DNA of 64,000 nt from JBLMZI01 sp050258755 (GTDB taxonomy: Bacteria > Bacillota > Syntrophomonadia > Syntrophomonadales > DTU052). Positions 27,706 to 35,182 of the stretch are shown piece after piece. Within the stretch, counting starts at the first letter, position 1, and each line of letters opens with the position of its first letter. The notes beneath the pieces are model-generated. The model worked only from the letters and a program-made list of their open reading frames with translations. It had not been told where the DNA came from and made no database searches. The position numbers were made by a program, and so were the translations under genes. The stretch lies in NCBI GenBank assembly GCA_050258755.1, contig JBLMZI010000004.1, forward strand, positions 124,001 through 188,000, given 5' to 3'.

Positions 27706-29211
27706 ATGAACAGGGAACTGAGCAAACAAATCTACGTATTGGTCGTCGTGATCATTACGCTGCAATTTTTTCTCCTGCTCGGTGTGTTTGTCAGTTACGC
27801 CCGGGCCAAAAACACGGAAAAAACCGAAAAAACCCTGGCACAGATAGCGGTGCAGCTGGAACAGAAGCTCCCCGGGGATTTTGAATCCATCATCGCAGGC
27901 CAGGGGGGTCAGCATGCCAGCAAACAGAAAAGGATTGAGATTCTGAATCATGCGCTGCAGCCGATTATCAAAGAAACTTCGGCACAATGGCCTGGCTATG
28001 GCATGGGTTACTATGTGCGGAACTTGAACATCGTCGCGGTTTACCCGGCAAAGATGAGATTTCTGGGCAAACCGGCCTCCGCAGAATGCCTGAAGGTTTA
28101 TCAAACCGGAAAACTCCGTTTCTCAACAATACCGGACGGATTCACGCTGGGCGGACGGCGGGAAAGTGTGGCTGTCAATTATCCGATTTACCATGATAAT
28201 CAAATCGTGGGGCACGTGTGGGCGAACGTCCCGGTTTGGGATATGAATCAGGGGCTGCAGAAGGAAATTCTGCTTCCGATCGCCGGGTTTGTGATTCTCT
28301 GGCTGCTTCTGTTATTTTTGATCAAATGGTCGATTTCTCGCTTTGTTCAAGTGCTCGGTGAGCTCATCCGGCAAATCTCCGAAGAAAAGCCGGACCCGAA
28401 GAATCTGAAAGTAGTGCCCCAGCTCATTGTTGTGCTGCATACCGTGCAAGGGCTTCGGGAAAAACTCGAACAGGAATACGAACAAAAGAAAAAGGTTCAG
28501 GATGAAATGGCGCGGCTTGATCAACTGAATCTGGTTGGCCAGATGGCTGCGGCGGTTGCGCATGAGATCCGCAATCCGATGACGGTTGTGATGGGATATA
28601 TTCAGATGATGGCGCAAAAGGCGGACGTTAAGATGCAGAGCAGCTTTCAAGTGGTCATTGAAGAACTGAAGAACGTCAATGACATTATCGAATCCTTTTT
28701 ATCGATCGCACGAAGTAAGGAACTCGATCAGGCAAAAAATGATTTAAATATCCTTGTAGAAAACCTGTATCCGTTGATTTACGCCGAATGTGTGGGCAGG
28801 GGAATCACGATTCTCGTTGAATGTGAACCGGCTTTGCCGCCGGTTTGGATCGATGAAAAAGAAATCCGGCAGCTGCTTCTGAATCTGGTGCGAAACGGCA
28901 TCGAAGTGATGGAAGCCGAAGGGACCCTGACGATACGAACCCGTTATTTGCAGTTGTATAATGAAGTGATTGTATCGATCACCGATACCGGACAGGGGAT
29001 CCCCGAAGAAATAATTGACCATATTTTCGATCCATTCTACACCACCAAAGAGTATGGCACCGGTCTCGGGCTGGCGGTCTGCAGAAATATCGCCGAACGC
29101 CATCATGGCCGCATTGAAGTTGTATCAACCCTTGGCTCAGGCACCACCTTCGAGGTCATCTTTCCGGCCACCTTGCTTTCCTCTCAAAATCCCGCTCAGT
29201 GCGAAGTATAA
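27706..29211 (+). CDS. Membrane sensor histidine kinase without adjacent response regulator
   Basis: Two-component kinase of 501 residues. It has a membrane helix (about 9-32), an extracytoplasmic sensor of about 155 residues, a second helix (about 188-208), a HAMP-like linker, a HisKA domain with phospho-His in AAAVAHEIRNPMTVVMGYIQ near 285, and an HATPase domain (N box LLLNLVRNGIEVM, G1 TDTGQGIPEEI, G2 GTGLGLAVC). No response regulator gene is next to it. The HEIRNP block with VMGYIQMM resembles kinases that feed the Spo0A phosphorelay, so a sporulation role is plausible in this spore former, but that is inference. An alternative is an orphan kinase of another pathway. A GGAGG lies upstream of the ATG. 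Confidence 0.9.
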   Translation: MNRELSKQIYVLVVVIITLQFFLLLGVFVSYARAKNTEKTEKTLAQIAVQLEQKLPGDFESIIAGQGGQHASKQKRIEILNHALQPIIKETSAQWPGYGMGYYVRNLNIVAVYPAKMRFLGKPASAECLKVYQTGKLRFSTIPDGFTLGGRRESVAVNYPIYHDNQIVGHVWANVPVWDMNQGLQKEILLPIAGFVILWLLLLFLIKWSISRFVQVLGELIRQISEEKPDPKNLKVVPQLIVVLHTVQGLREKLEQEYEQKKKVQDEMARLDQLNLVGQMAAAVAHEIRNPMTVVMGYIQMMAQKADVKMQSSFQVVIEELKNVNDIIESFLSIARSKELDQAKNDLNILVENLYPLIYAECVGRGITILVECEPALPPVWIDEKEIRQLLLNLVRNGIEVMEAEGTLTIRTRYLQLYNEVIVSITDTGQGIPEEIIDHIFDPFYTTKEYGTGLGLAVCRNIAERHHGRIEVVSTLGSGTTFEVIFPATLLSSQNPAQCEV

Positions 29212-29343
29212 CGGGCCGGCTTTCCTTCGAAGCCATTTCTCGTAGCACTTCACAGATCCCCCCCTTTTTCACCGACGCCTACGAATCATCTGAAGAAAGG
29301 ACAATCGTGGCGAAATTGGTCCTTATTGATTCTTTTGCTGACA

Positions 29344-29388
29344 GGTCGCCGCCGAACACCTTACGGGTGTACGAAGGACGGCGTTTTC
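29344..29388 (+). terminator. Probable terminator after the sensor kinase
   Basis: Nested arms CGCCG/CGGCG and ACACC/GGTGT, followed by GTTTTCG. The stem is imperfect and the T tract short, so efficiency is uncertain. Confidence 0.45.
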
Positions 29389-29393
29389 GAGAA

Positions 29394-29422
29394 TTGTAAG
29401 TCCAACTTATCCATGTTAGAAT
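29394..29422 (+). promoter_or_regulatory. Sigma-A-type promoter of psd-pssA
   Basis: TTGTAA (29394-29399), a 17-base spacer and TAGAAT (29417-29422) lie 36 bp before the psd start. Spacing is ideal and each hexamer has one or two mismatches. Confidence 0.6.
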
Positions 29423-29457
29423 AGGTTGAGAATAAGGGGGAGGCCACCATTTCTGCC

Positions 29458-30093
29458 ATGAAACAATACCCTGTAGCCCGTGAAGGCTGGATTTTTGTCG
29501 GTATTGGCGCACTGCTCACCGCGGCGGTATACTGGTTTTTCGGGACCTGGGCTGTCATTCCGGCACTGCTGACAGGATTCGTTATTTTTTTCTTCCGCAA
29601 TCCCGAAAGGGAAATACCCGTTGGAAACGGTATGATTGTCTCGCCGGCAGACGGTCGGGTTCTCAAGGTGGAGAATGTTGCCGAATCCAAGTACATCGGC
29701 GGGGAAGCGCAAAAGGTCAGCATCTTTTTGAGCTTGTTCAATGTACATATTAACCGGATTCCGGTGCAGGGGCAGGTCGAATATCTGGATACTGCCGGGA
29801 CCCAATTCCTTGCCGCATATAAGGAAAAAGCACCGGATTTGAATGTTCGGAAATCACTCGGACTTGCGACGCCCTGGGGGCGTGTGATGGTGGTTCAGAT
29901 TACGGGTCTGGTCGCTCGCCGAATCGTTTCCTGGGCCCAAATGGGGGACCTGTATCAGACGGGTGATCGATTTGGGTTAATTCGGTTCGGCTCCTGTACT
30001 GAGGTTTATCTCCCGAAGCAGGCCAACTTAGTGGTGAAGCCGGGAGATCGGGTAAAGGCTGGAGAATCCGTCATTGGGAGGTTTGTCGATTGA
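29458..30093 (+). CDS. psd: Phosphatidylserine decarboxylase proenzyme
   Basis: Makes phosphatidylethanolamine from phosphatidylserine at the membrane; 211 residues, the short (type II-like) form found in many clostridia. The N-terminus has hydrophobic helices (about 10-45) followed by FFRNPEREIP, VSPADGRVLKV, FLSLFNVHINRIPVQG with the conserved histidine, and the self-cleavage region RFGSCTEVYLP, where the Gly-Ser bond is cut and the serine becomes the pyruvoyl group. The Shine-Dalgarno GGGGGAGG lies 14 bases before the ATG, unusually far. The stop overlaps the pssA start, so the two lipid enzymes are translationally coupled. Confidence 0.94.
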   Translation: MKQYPVAREGWIFVGIGALLTAAVYWFFGTWAVIPALLTGFVIFFFRNPEREIPVGNGMIVSPADGRVLKVENVAESKYIGGEAQKVSIFLSLFNVHINRIPVQGQVEYLDTAGTQFLAAYKEKAPDLNVRKSLGLATPWGRVMVVQITGLVARRIVSWAQMGDLYQTGDRFGLIRFGSCTEVYLPKQANLVVKPGDRVKAGESVIGRFVD

Positions 30094-30614
30094 ATCAGCA
30101 TATACCAAATGCGATTACACTGCTGAATCTCAGCCTCGGTTCGTTGTCGATTGTTTATACGATTGGTCATGATTTTCGAACTGCGGCGATCTTAATTCTT
30201 CTGGCCATGATCATGGACGGCATGGATGGCCGGGTTGCCCGCAAACTGCAGGTTTCCAGTGAACTGGGTAAACAATTGGATTCATTGTCAGATCTGGTGT
30301 CCTTCGGGGTGGCGCCGGCCGTTCTGGTATTGACCATGGTCACCGGGCAGACTCGGGTGAATCCCATCATCATTACCACGGCCAGCGTGGTCTTTATTCT
30401 GTGCGGCGCCTATCGGCTGGCCCGGTTTAATGTCCTCAACATCTCGGAATACTTTGTCGGGCTGCCGATCACCATTGCTGGCAGTCTGGTCGCGTTGATT
30501 GCCCTGGCGAGCATGCTGCACATCGGGATTGCACTCACACCGATCACATGGATTGTGATTCTGGCGGCACTGGCGTTTTTCATGGTCAGCCGATTCACGA
30601 TCCCCAAGGTATAA
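30090..30614 (+). CDS. pssA: CDP-diacylglycerol--serine O-phosphatidyltransferase
   Basis: Integral membrane enzyme that makes phosphatidylserine from CDP-diacylglycerol and serine, supplying the Psd enzyme; 174 residues with five to six predicted membrane helices. The CDP-alcohol phosphotransferase motif is complete in DGMDGRVARKL through GKQLDSLSD. The start is a TTG whose last bases overlap the psd stop in a TTGA arrangement, preceded by GGGAGG inside psd; no in-frame ATG exists near the N-terminal MNQHIPNAITLLNL-type family start. The stop lies only 4 bases from the stop of the convergent lipoprotein gene, with no room for a separate terminator. Confidence 0.94.
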   Translation: MNQHIPNAITLLNLSLGSLSIVYTIGHDFRTAAILILLAMIMDGMDGRVARKLQVSSELGKQLDSLSDLVSFGVAPAVLVLTMVTGQTRVNPIIITTASVVFILCGAYRLARFNVLNISEYFVGLPITIAGSLVALIALASMLHIGIALTPITWIVILAALAFFMVSRFTIPKV

Positions 30615-30618
30615 GGAC

Positions 30619-31260
30619 TTAAGGGCCCTGGGTATAGCGTTTCAAGGAACTTGTGACATTGGCTTTCGTTGCCGGATCGTCGAAGGTTCGTTTGATCAGA
30701 CCGGTATTCGGGGCGTAGTATTCGCGAACGCTGCCATTGGGGCCTTTGTTTTCGACAACGATACAGTGCTGAAAAACCCCGGCCGGGGTTTTTACGGTTT
30801 CTTGGCTGGAAATCAGCGTCCACGTCTGAGTGCCGCGCTTCAGGAGCGTGCCTTTTGCAAGCGGCGCTTTCAGAATCGTTTCATCCAATACCGGATTCTC
30901 GGACAGGAGATTGACCGGCGTATACGATTCGGGCAGTTCGTAAACCAGGGTCACTCGATTGGGTTCCAGTTGAAACACACGTGCAACTGTTGTTCCGCCA
31001 TTGTTATCCGTCATTTGGACCCGGTTGCCGGATGAATAAACGACAGTGCGTGTGAATGCGGCAAATTCATTGCCCGAGCCTTCAAACTCCCACTTTGATC
31101 CATCCGCTTTGGGGAAGTATTCTGATACTGACAGGGTCGTTGAGGTCGGCCTGGTGGATTTTTGCGTTACAATCCCGGTTTTCGCATTCGGCCTGGTACA
31201 GCCGAATGATCCGAACGCAAGCAGCAAAACGAGAACCATCGCGGTCGCCGATCGATTCAT
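30619..31260 (-). CDS. Putative lipoprotein of unknown function
   Basis: Exported protein of 213 residues. The N-terminus is a signal peptide with a hydrophobic core (MVLVLLLAFGSFG) and a cysteine near residue 21, giving a weak lipobox (SFGC). The mature part is rich in beta-strand-like sequence without membrane helices (YFPKADGSKWEFEGSGNEFAAF, then TVKTPAGVFQHCIVVENKG and REYYAPNTGLIKRTF). This pattern is seen in small clostridial lipoproteins of unknown role. It is convergent with pssA and divergent from the S-layer-homology gene. No function can be assigned. Confidence 0.75.
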   Translation of the reverse strand: MNRSATAMVLVLLLAFGSFGCTRPNAKTGIVTQKSTRPTSTTLSVSEYFPKADGSKWEFEGSGNEFAAFTRTVVYSSGNRVQMTDNNGGTTVARVFQLEPNRVTLVYELPESYTPVNLLSENPVLDETILKAPLAKGTLLKRGTQTWTLISSQETVKTPAGVFQHCIVVENKGPNGSVREYYAPNTGLIKRTFDDPATKANVTSSLKRYTQGP

Positions 31261-31445
31261 TGATCATCCGCCTTTCGAAGTGATGATTACTATTTTACCC
31301 CTGGAGTCACTAAAAAGTTGCATAAGGCTTGCTAAAGAACCGGTTGGAAACCCAGATAATCCCAGGAGAAACCTGCGGGACCGGTGTAAGTTCGTCATCC
31401 TGCTGGCGTATTAAAGGCAAATGGTGTTCCAAGGAGTGTTATTTC

Positions 31446-32102
31446 ATGCGTTTTCGTAGTTTGGTTTTCATTACCGCACTGATCCTGCTGGTTGTATCCG
31501 CTGTTCCGGGCATCGCCGCGGAAAACCGTGCCGTCAATGACTACAGCAAGCATTGGGCGGCGGGAACGATTCGTCAGGTGCTGAGTGCCGGATTGATGAA
31601 AGGGTACGCTGAAGGCGTTTTTGGCCCCGATGACTTGCTGACCAGAGCCCAGATGGCAGTGCTTACCGGCAAGATGTTTCATCTGGATTACGGGGACAAG
31701 CGCTTCATCAAAGCCCCGAAATTGTCCGACTCATATGATGACGTCCGGGAAAACCAGTATTACAGCGATGCGGTCCTGATGTGGGCGATCAATGATATTC
31801 TGCCGACCGGAAGCCGGCGCTTTGAACCGGACAAACCGGTCACCCGGCTGGAAGCGGCGCATGCCGTCAAGCAGTGCTTCCAGGCTAAAAAGGCCCAGAT
31901 CGTCATGATCATGATGATGCCGGTCTATGAAGATACGCAGTCGCTGTCTGAGGAGCAACAGCAGGACATTGCTTATGTGACGAATACCGGCATTATGCGG
32001 GGAGATCAGAATCGTTTCCGGCCGAATGCCCCTTTGACGCGGGCCGAGGCCGCCGTGATCCTGCTCAAGGCTAATCAGGTTTATCAGAACAGCCAGAAAT
32101 AG
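31446..32102 (+). CDS. Exported protein made of three S-layer homology (SLH) domains
   Basis: Predicted cell-surface protein of 218 residues. A signal peptide (about 1-26, ending GIAA) is followed by three SLH repeats that fill the rest: about 30-80 (WAAGTIRQVLSAGLMKGY with LLTRAQMAVL), 95-150 (AVLMWAINDILPTG with PVTRLEAAHAV) and 160-215 (VTNTGIMRGDQNRFRPNAPL with LTRAEAAVIL). SLH trimers bind pyruvylated secondary cell-wall polymers. There is no other domain, so it may be a free SLH anchor or decoy. The frame opens upstream at 31329, but the ATG at 31446 has an AAGGAG site and starts the signal peptide. A strong terminator follows. Confidence 0.88.
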   Translation: MRFRSLVFITALILLVVSAVPGIAAENRAVNDYSKHWAAGTIRQVLSAGLMKGYAEGVFGPDDLLTRAQMAVLTGKMFHLDYGDKRFIKAPKLSDSYDDVRENQYYSDAVLMWAINDILPTGSRRFEPDKPVTRLEAAHAVKQCFQAKKAQIVMIMMMPVYEDTQSLSEEQQQDIAYVTNTGIMRGDQNRFRPNAPLTRAEAAVILLKANQVYQNSQK

Positions 32103-32121
32103 AATTTCTCAGGGAATCATT

Positions 32122-32167
32122 AAACCAACAAAGCCCGGGCCGAGGAGGACCGGGCTTTGTTGGTTTT
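32122..32167. terminator. Strong hairpin terminator after the SLH gene
   Basis: A 16-bp perfect stem (AAACCAACAAAGCCCG with its complement) ending in TTT. Its symmetry allows it to work on both strands. Confidence 0.85.
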
Positions 32168-32197
32168 CGGCCTTCAGCCGTTGAAACGGACAATTTA

Positions 32198-32226
32198 AGA
32201 GCCCGTTCTGTTTAGAGACGGGCTTT
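32198..32226 (-). terminator. Possible terminator after cotJC
   Basis: The arms GCCCGT and ACGGGC are flanked by A- and T-rich sequence, 43 bp beyond the cotJC stop. The tract following the stem on the minus strand is short (TTAAATT), so the call is weak. Confidence 0.4.
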
Positions 32227-32268
32227 CTGCTGCGCATCGATATCGATCCGGGAACTGGCCGAGGCCGA

Positions 32269-32844
32269 TCAGTAAAAAACGCGTTTGCTGTTATAGTGAT
32301 CCTGAATATGCATCAGGGTTTCGCCGAAACGCTGGAAGTGAACCACTTCCCGTTCGCGCAGGAAACGCAGGGTTTCGGTAACACCCGGATCATCGCTCAA
32401 ATTGATCAGGTATTCATAGGTGGCACGCGCTTTTTGCTCGGCAGCGAGGTCTTCGTGAAGGTCCGCTACCGGGTCACCTTTCGACTGGATGTAAGCCGCG
32501 ATCCAGGGGATGCCGTCACCGTTGACGAAATACAGCGCTTTGTCATGATCGGCGTAATAGCCTTCCATTCCGGCCGCTTTCAATTGCTCGATAGTGGCGT
32601 CTTTGGTCAGGTTGTAGACGAGCGAGGCCACGATTTCCATGTGAGCGAGTTCTTCGGTGCCAATATCGTTTAAGACCGCTTTCGCGCGGCCGGTGGGCAT
32701 GGTGTATCGCTGGGTCAGATACCTTAGACTGGCTGCCAGTTCGCCGTCCGGACCGCCATACTGGGTGATGATCGCCTTGGCGAGTTTGGGGTTGGTCCCA
32801 TAGGTCTTGATTGGGTATTCCAGTTTCTTTTCATAGATCCACAC
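32269..32844 (-). CDS. cotJC: Spore coat protein CotJC (manganese-catalase fold)
   Basis: Spore-coat component of the manganese-catalase-like ferritin superfamily; 191 residues, against about 189 in Bacillus. Recognised from the start MWIYEKKLEYPIKTYGTNPK, QYGGPDGELAASLRYLTQRY, DIGTEELAHMEIVA and AAEQKARATYEYLINLSDDP with RFLREREVVHFQRFGE; the Glu and His residues of these segments form the di-metal site. It is last in the cotJABC operon, 17 bp after cotJB. It may detoxify peroxide in the spore coat or be structural. This gene is among the strongest signs that the organism makes endospores. Confidence 0.96.
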   Translation of the reverse strand: MWIYEKKLEYPIKTYGTNPKLAKAIITQYGGPDGELAASLRYLTQRYTMPTGRAKAVLNDIGTEELAHMEIVASLVYNLTKDATIEQLKAAGMEGYYADHDKALYFVNGDGIPWIAAYIQSKGDPVADLHEDLAAEQKARATYEYLINLSDDPGVTETLRFLREREVVHFQRFGETLMHIQDHYNSKRVFY

Positions 32845-32861
32845 GCTTATTAACCTCCGTA

Positions 32862-33122
32862 TTACGCAAAATTAATTTCCCATGGCCATGGTTCATCGAT
32901 CCAGCGCCACCCAGACTGACTGGCAGCCATGCCGAAATTGCACAGCGGTCCGTATTTCAGTTCGTACTGGCTTTTTAGCTCCTGCAGCCTGCGAACCGTA
33001 TCGTTATAATCATTGAGGGCTTTCCGGTCATCCGGATGGGTATCCAGATACAAGTTGAGATCAACCGCGGTAAATTCAATCGCCATCAACTGAGCCAGCA
33101 GCTCTTTTTGTTTAGGATCCAC
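32862..33122 (-). CDS. cotJB: Spore coat protein CotJB
   Basis: Small spore-coat protein of 86 residues. Family features are LMAIEFTAVDLNLYLDTHPD, a central basic helix, YELKYGPLCNFG and the C-terminal WRWIDEPWPWEINF, the tryptophan-rich end typical of CotJB. The ATG overlaps the 3' end of cotJA by 11 bases, indicating translational coupling. In Bacillus subtilis the cotJ operon is made in the mother cell and CotJA and CotJC interact; CotJB probably joins the same coat layer. Confidence 0.94.
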   Translation of the reverse strand: MDPKQKELLAQLMAIEFTAVDLNLYLDTHPDDRKALNDYNDTVRRLQELKSQYELKYGPLCNFGMAASQSGWRWIDEPWPWEINFA

Positions 33123-33294
33123 GCTGAAAAACCCCCTTTAACCCGCCTTCGCGCTCCTTCTTTTTGGTTTCATACGCGCGTACCAGTTCGGGGAAGATCG
33201 TTCCCTTGATGAGCCCTTCCTCCGGGGACAGGCGCTTGGTATACTGCTGAATGCGAAAGTATGCCCTTGCCAGCTCCATATCCTGATCCTTCAA
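33112..33294 (-). CDS. cotJA: Spore coat associated protein CotJA
   Basis: First gene of the coat operon; 60 residues. The conserved core is ELARAYFRIQQYTKRLSPEEGLIKGT with FPELVRAYE. The start is a TTG: a GGAGGAGG site lies 7 bases before it, while the first internal ATG (33279) would begin inside the conserved block with poorer spacing. The C-terminus is longer and more basic than in Bacillus (KKKEREGGLKGVFQRGS) and overlaps cotJB. Expression is expected in the mother cell under SigE or SigK. Confidence 0.9.
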   Translation of the reverse strand: MKDQDMELARAYFRIQQYTKRLSPEEGLIKGTIFPELVRAYETKKKEREGGLKGVFQRGS

Positions 33295-33326
33295 ACGGTA
33301 TGCCTCCTCCAGGTCATTTTGGTCCC

Positions 33327-33355
33327 ATAATATGCCGTCAAGGGGATGCAGTGTT
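33327..33355 (-). promoter_or_regulatory. Candidate sporulation promoter of cotJABC
   Basis: On the minus strand CATATTAT (33327-33334) fits the CATAnnnT -10 of SigE/SigK promoters. An AC dinucleotide 16 bases upstream fits a SigK-like -35. The SigE -35 pattern is not clear. Confidence 0.3.
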
Positions 33356-33501
33356 CCTGATCAAAGACCACTTTGCGAATTTAATGCGATCAATTTGAAG
33401 CGTGGATTTTCCCCGGGCTCAGCCTTTTCCCCGGATGTTTCAGTTATAATGGTCATATTAGCGCTCATGGTATATCGATCACGAAACCGGAGGATTCAAA
33501 C

Positions 33502-34758
33502 ATGCCCGATCTGACGCTCATGGTCCTGATTGGTCTTTCGATTGTTTCAACGCTGGCAGTGCTGGTTTTGCTCGTAAAGATGCAGGGCTTGACACAGCGT
33601 GCGGGTATGAAAGACGATCAGTTCGAGCGAACCCTGGAGCGGATCGATCGCTCGATTCGCGATGAGTTTTCACAGAACCGCAGTGAATCGCTCCGTTCCG
33701 ACCGGGAAGCCCGAGAAGAAATCATGATGACGGTAAACCGGCAGATGGGCGATCTTTCACGGTCGCAGGAATTGCGGCTGGATCAGGTGCGCTCGGTACT
33801 GGACAGCAAGCTGAGTGACTTGATGCGGGAAAACGCGGAAAAACTCGATCAAATGCGCGTCGTTGTCGATGAAAAGCTCCAATCAACCCTGGACCAGCGG
33901 CTTGGGGCCTCTTTTCAACTGGTTAGCGACCGGCTCGAAGTGGTCCATCAAGGACTGGGCGAAATGCAGGCGCTCGCGGCCGGGGTGGGGGATCTGAAGC
34001 GCGTGCTCACAAACGTGAAGACCCGCGGCGTCTGGGGTGAGGTGCAGTTGGGGGCACTGCTGGCGCAAACCCTTGCGCCGGAACAATATGACACCAATGT
34101 GGCAACCCGGAAGGGCTCAGCCGAAAGGGTGGAATTTGCGATTCGAATCCCGCAGGGAAACGGCGACATTGCCTGGCTGCCGGTGGATGCGAAATTTCCG
34201 CAGGAAGACTACCAGCGGCTGGTTGAGGCGAGCGAGGCCGGCCTTAGCGCACAGGTCGATGAAGCGTCAAAAATGCTGGAGAACCGGCTCCGCGCTGAAG
34301 CAAAGTCGATTCGTGATAAATACCTGAACCCGCCGGAAACGATCGACTTTGCCATCATGTTTCTTCCGACTGAAAGTCTGTATGCGGAGGCCGCGAAACG
34401 AATCGGTTTGATCGAAAACCTGCAGACCCAATACCGGGTTCTGATCGCAGGACCATCAACCTTCAGCGCCCTGCTGAACAGCCTGTCGCTGGGATTTCGA
34501 TCGGTGGCGATTCAGCGGCGTTCAAGCGAGGTGTGGACCCTGCTTGCCGCGGTAAAGAACGACTTCACCAGGTTTGTTGAGCTTCTGGAAAAGACCCAGA
34601 AAAAATTGCAGGAAGCAAGCGCGGGCATTGAGAATGCCGCCAAACGGACCCGGACGATTGAAAAGCGGCTTCGGGCGGTGCAGGAACTGCCCGGAAGCGA
34701 AACGGCCGTCATGGAAGAGGATCTTGAGGCGGCTGATCCAGACGATGAGGTTACATGA
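33502..34758 (+). CDS. rmuC: DNA recombination protein RmuC family
   Basis: Predicted nuclease-like protein that in E. coli limits inversion at short repeats; 418 residues. It has an N-terminal membrane anchor (about 5-25), a long coiled coil (about 35-160), then the RmuC domain with LKRVLTNVKTRGVWGEVQLG, EFAIRIPQG, WLPVDAKFPQEDYQRL, FAIMFLPTESLYAEA and LIAGPSTFSALLNSLSLGF. The PD-(D/E)xK-like core residues lie in VDAKFP. An AGGAGG-like site (GGAGGATTC) precedes the ATG. The following cupin gene starts 34 bp downstream, so they may be co-transcribed, though a functional link is not obvious. Confidence 0.93.
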   Translation: MPDLTLMVLIGLSIVSTLAVLVLLVKMQGLTQRAGMKDDQFERTLERIDRSIRDEFSQNRSESLRSDREAREEIMMTVNRQMGDLSRSQELRLDQVRSVLDSKLSDLMRENAEKLDQMRVVVDEKLQSTLDQRLGASFQLVSDRLEVVHQGLGEMQALAAGVGDLKRVLTNVKTRGVWGEVQLGALLAQTLAPEQYDTNVATRKGSAERVEFAIRIPQGNGDIAWLPVDAKFPQEDYQRLVEASEAGLSAQVDEASKMLENRLRAEAKSIRDKYLNPPETIDFAIMFLPTESLYAEAAKRIGLIENLQTQYRVLIAGPSTFSALLNSLSLGFRSVAIQRRSSEVWTLLAAVKNDFTRFVELLEKTQKKLQEASAGIENAAKRTRTIEKRLRAVQELPGSETAVMEEDLEAADPDDEVT

Positions 34759-34792
34759 TAAAATACTGTCATTAAAAAGGAGGATGAATGCG

Positions 34793-35140
34793 ATGTTTGT
34801 AAGCCACGTCAATCAGGTGGAAAAGAAGACAGTCACGCATCCTGAGGCCAAAGACGTGATCCGGCAGGCTTTAATCGGTCCGGCACAGGGTTGGGAAGGC
34901 TGGGTTATGCGGCAGTTTATCATTGCGCCGGGCGGATACACACCGAGGCATACGCACCCCTGGCCGCACATTAATTATGTGGTGGGCGGGAGCGGCAGCC
35001 TGTTTCTGGAAGGCACGGATCATGCCATCGGCATTGGTGCGATTGCTTACGTTCCGTCGGATAAACTGCACCAGTTTCAGAATACCGGCACTGAACCCCT
35101 GATATTCCTGTGCATTGTTCCTGAAGAAGGGGACAAATAG
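34793..35140 (+). CDS. Small cupin-domain protein
   Basis: Single-domain cupin of 115 residues. The metal-binding motif 1 is GGYTPRHTHPWPHINYVVGGSG (two adjoining stretches at about 52-72), with two histidines and an Asn/Tyr where the canonical Glu would stand. Motif 2 is YVPSDKLHQFQNTG with its histidine. Such proteins often bind a metal and a small ligand or act as sensors or isomerases; the role here is unknown. The frame is open far upstream inside rmuC, but the ATG at 34793 follows AAAGGAGG by 9 bases and is preferred to the ATG at 34784, which is too close to that site. Confidence 0.85.
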   Translation: MFVSHVNQVEKKTVTHPEAKDVIRQALIGPAQGWEGWVMRQFIIAPGGYTPRHTHPWPHINYVVGGSGSLFLEGTDHAIGIGAIAYVPSDKLHQFQNTGTEPLIFLCIVPEEGDK

Positions 35141-35182
35141 ACGGGTTAAGCCGGGTCGCAAGATATCCTGGAGGAAACCATA

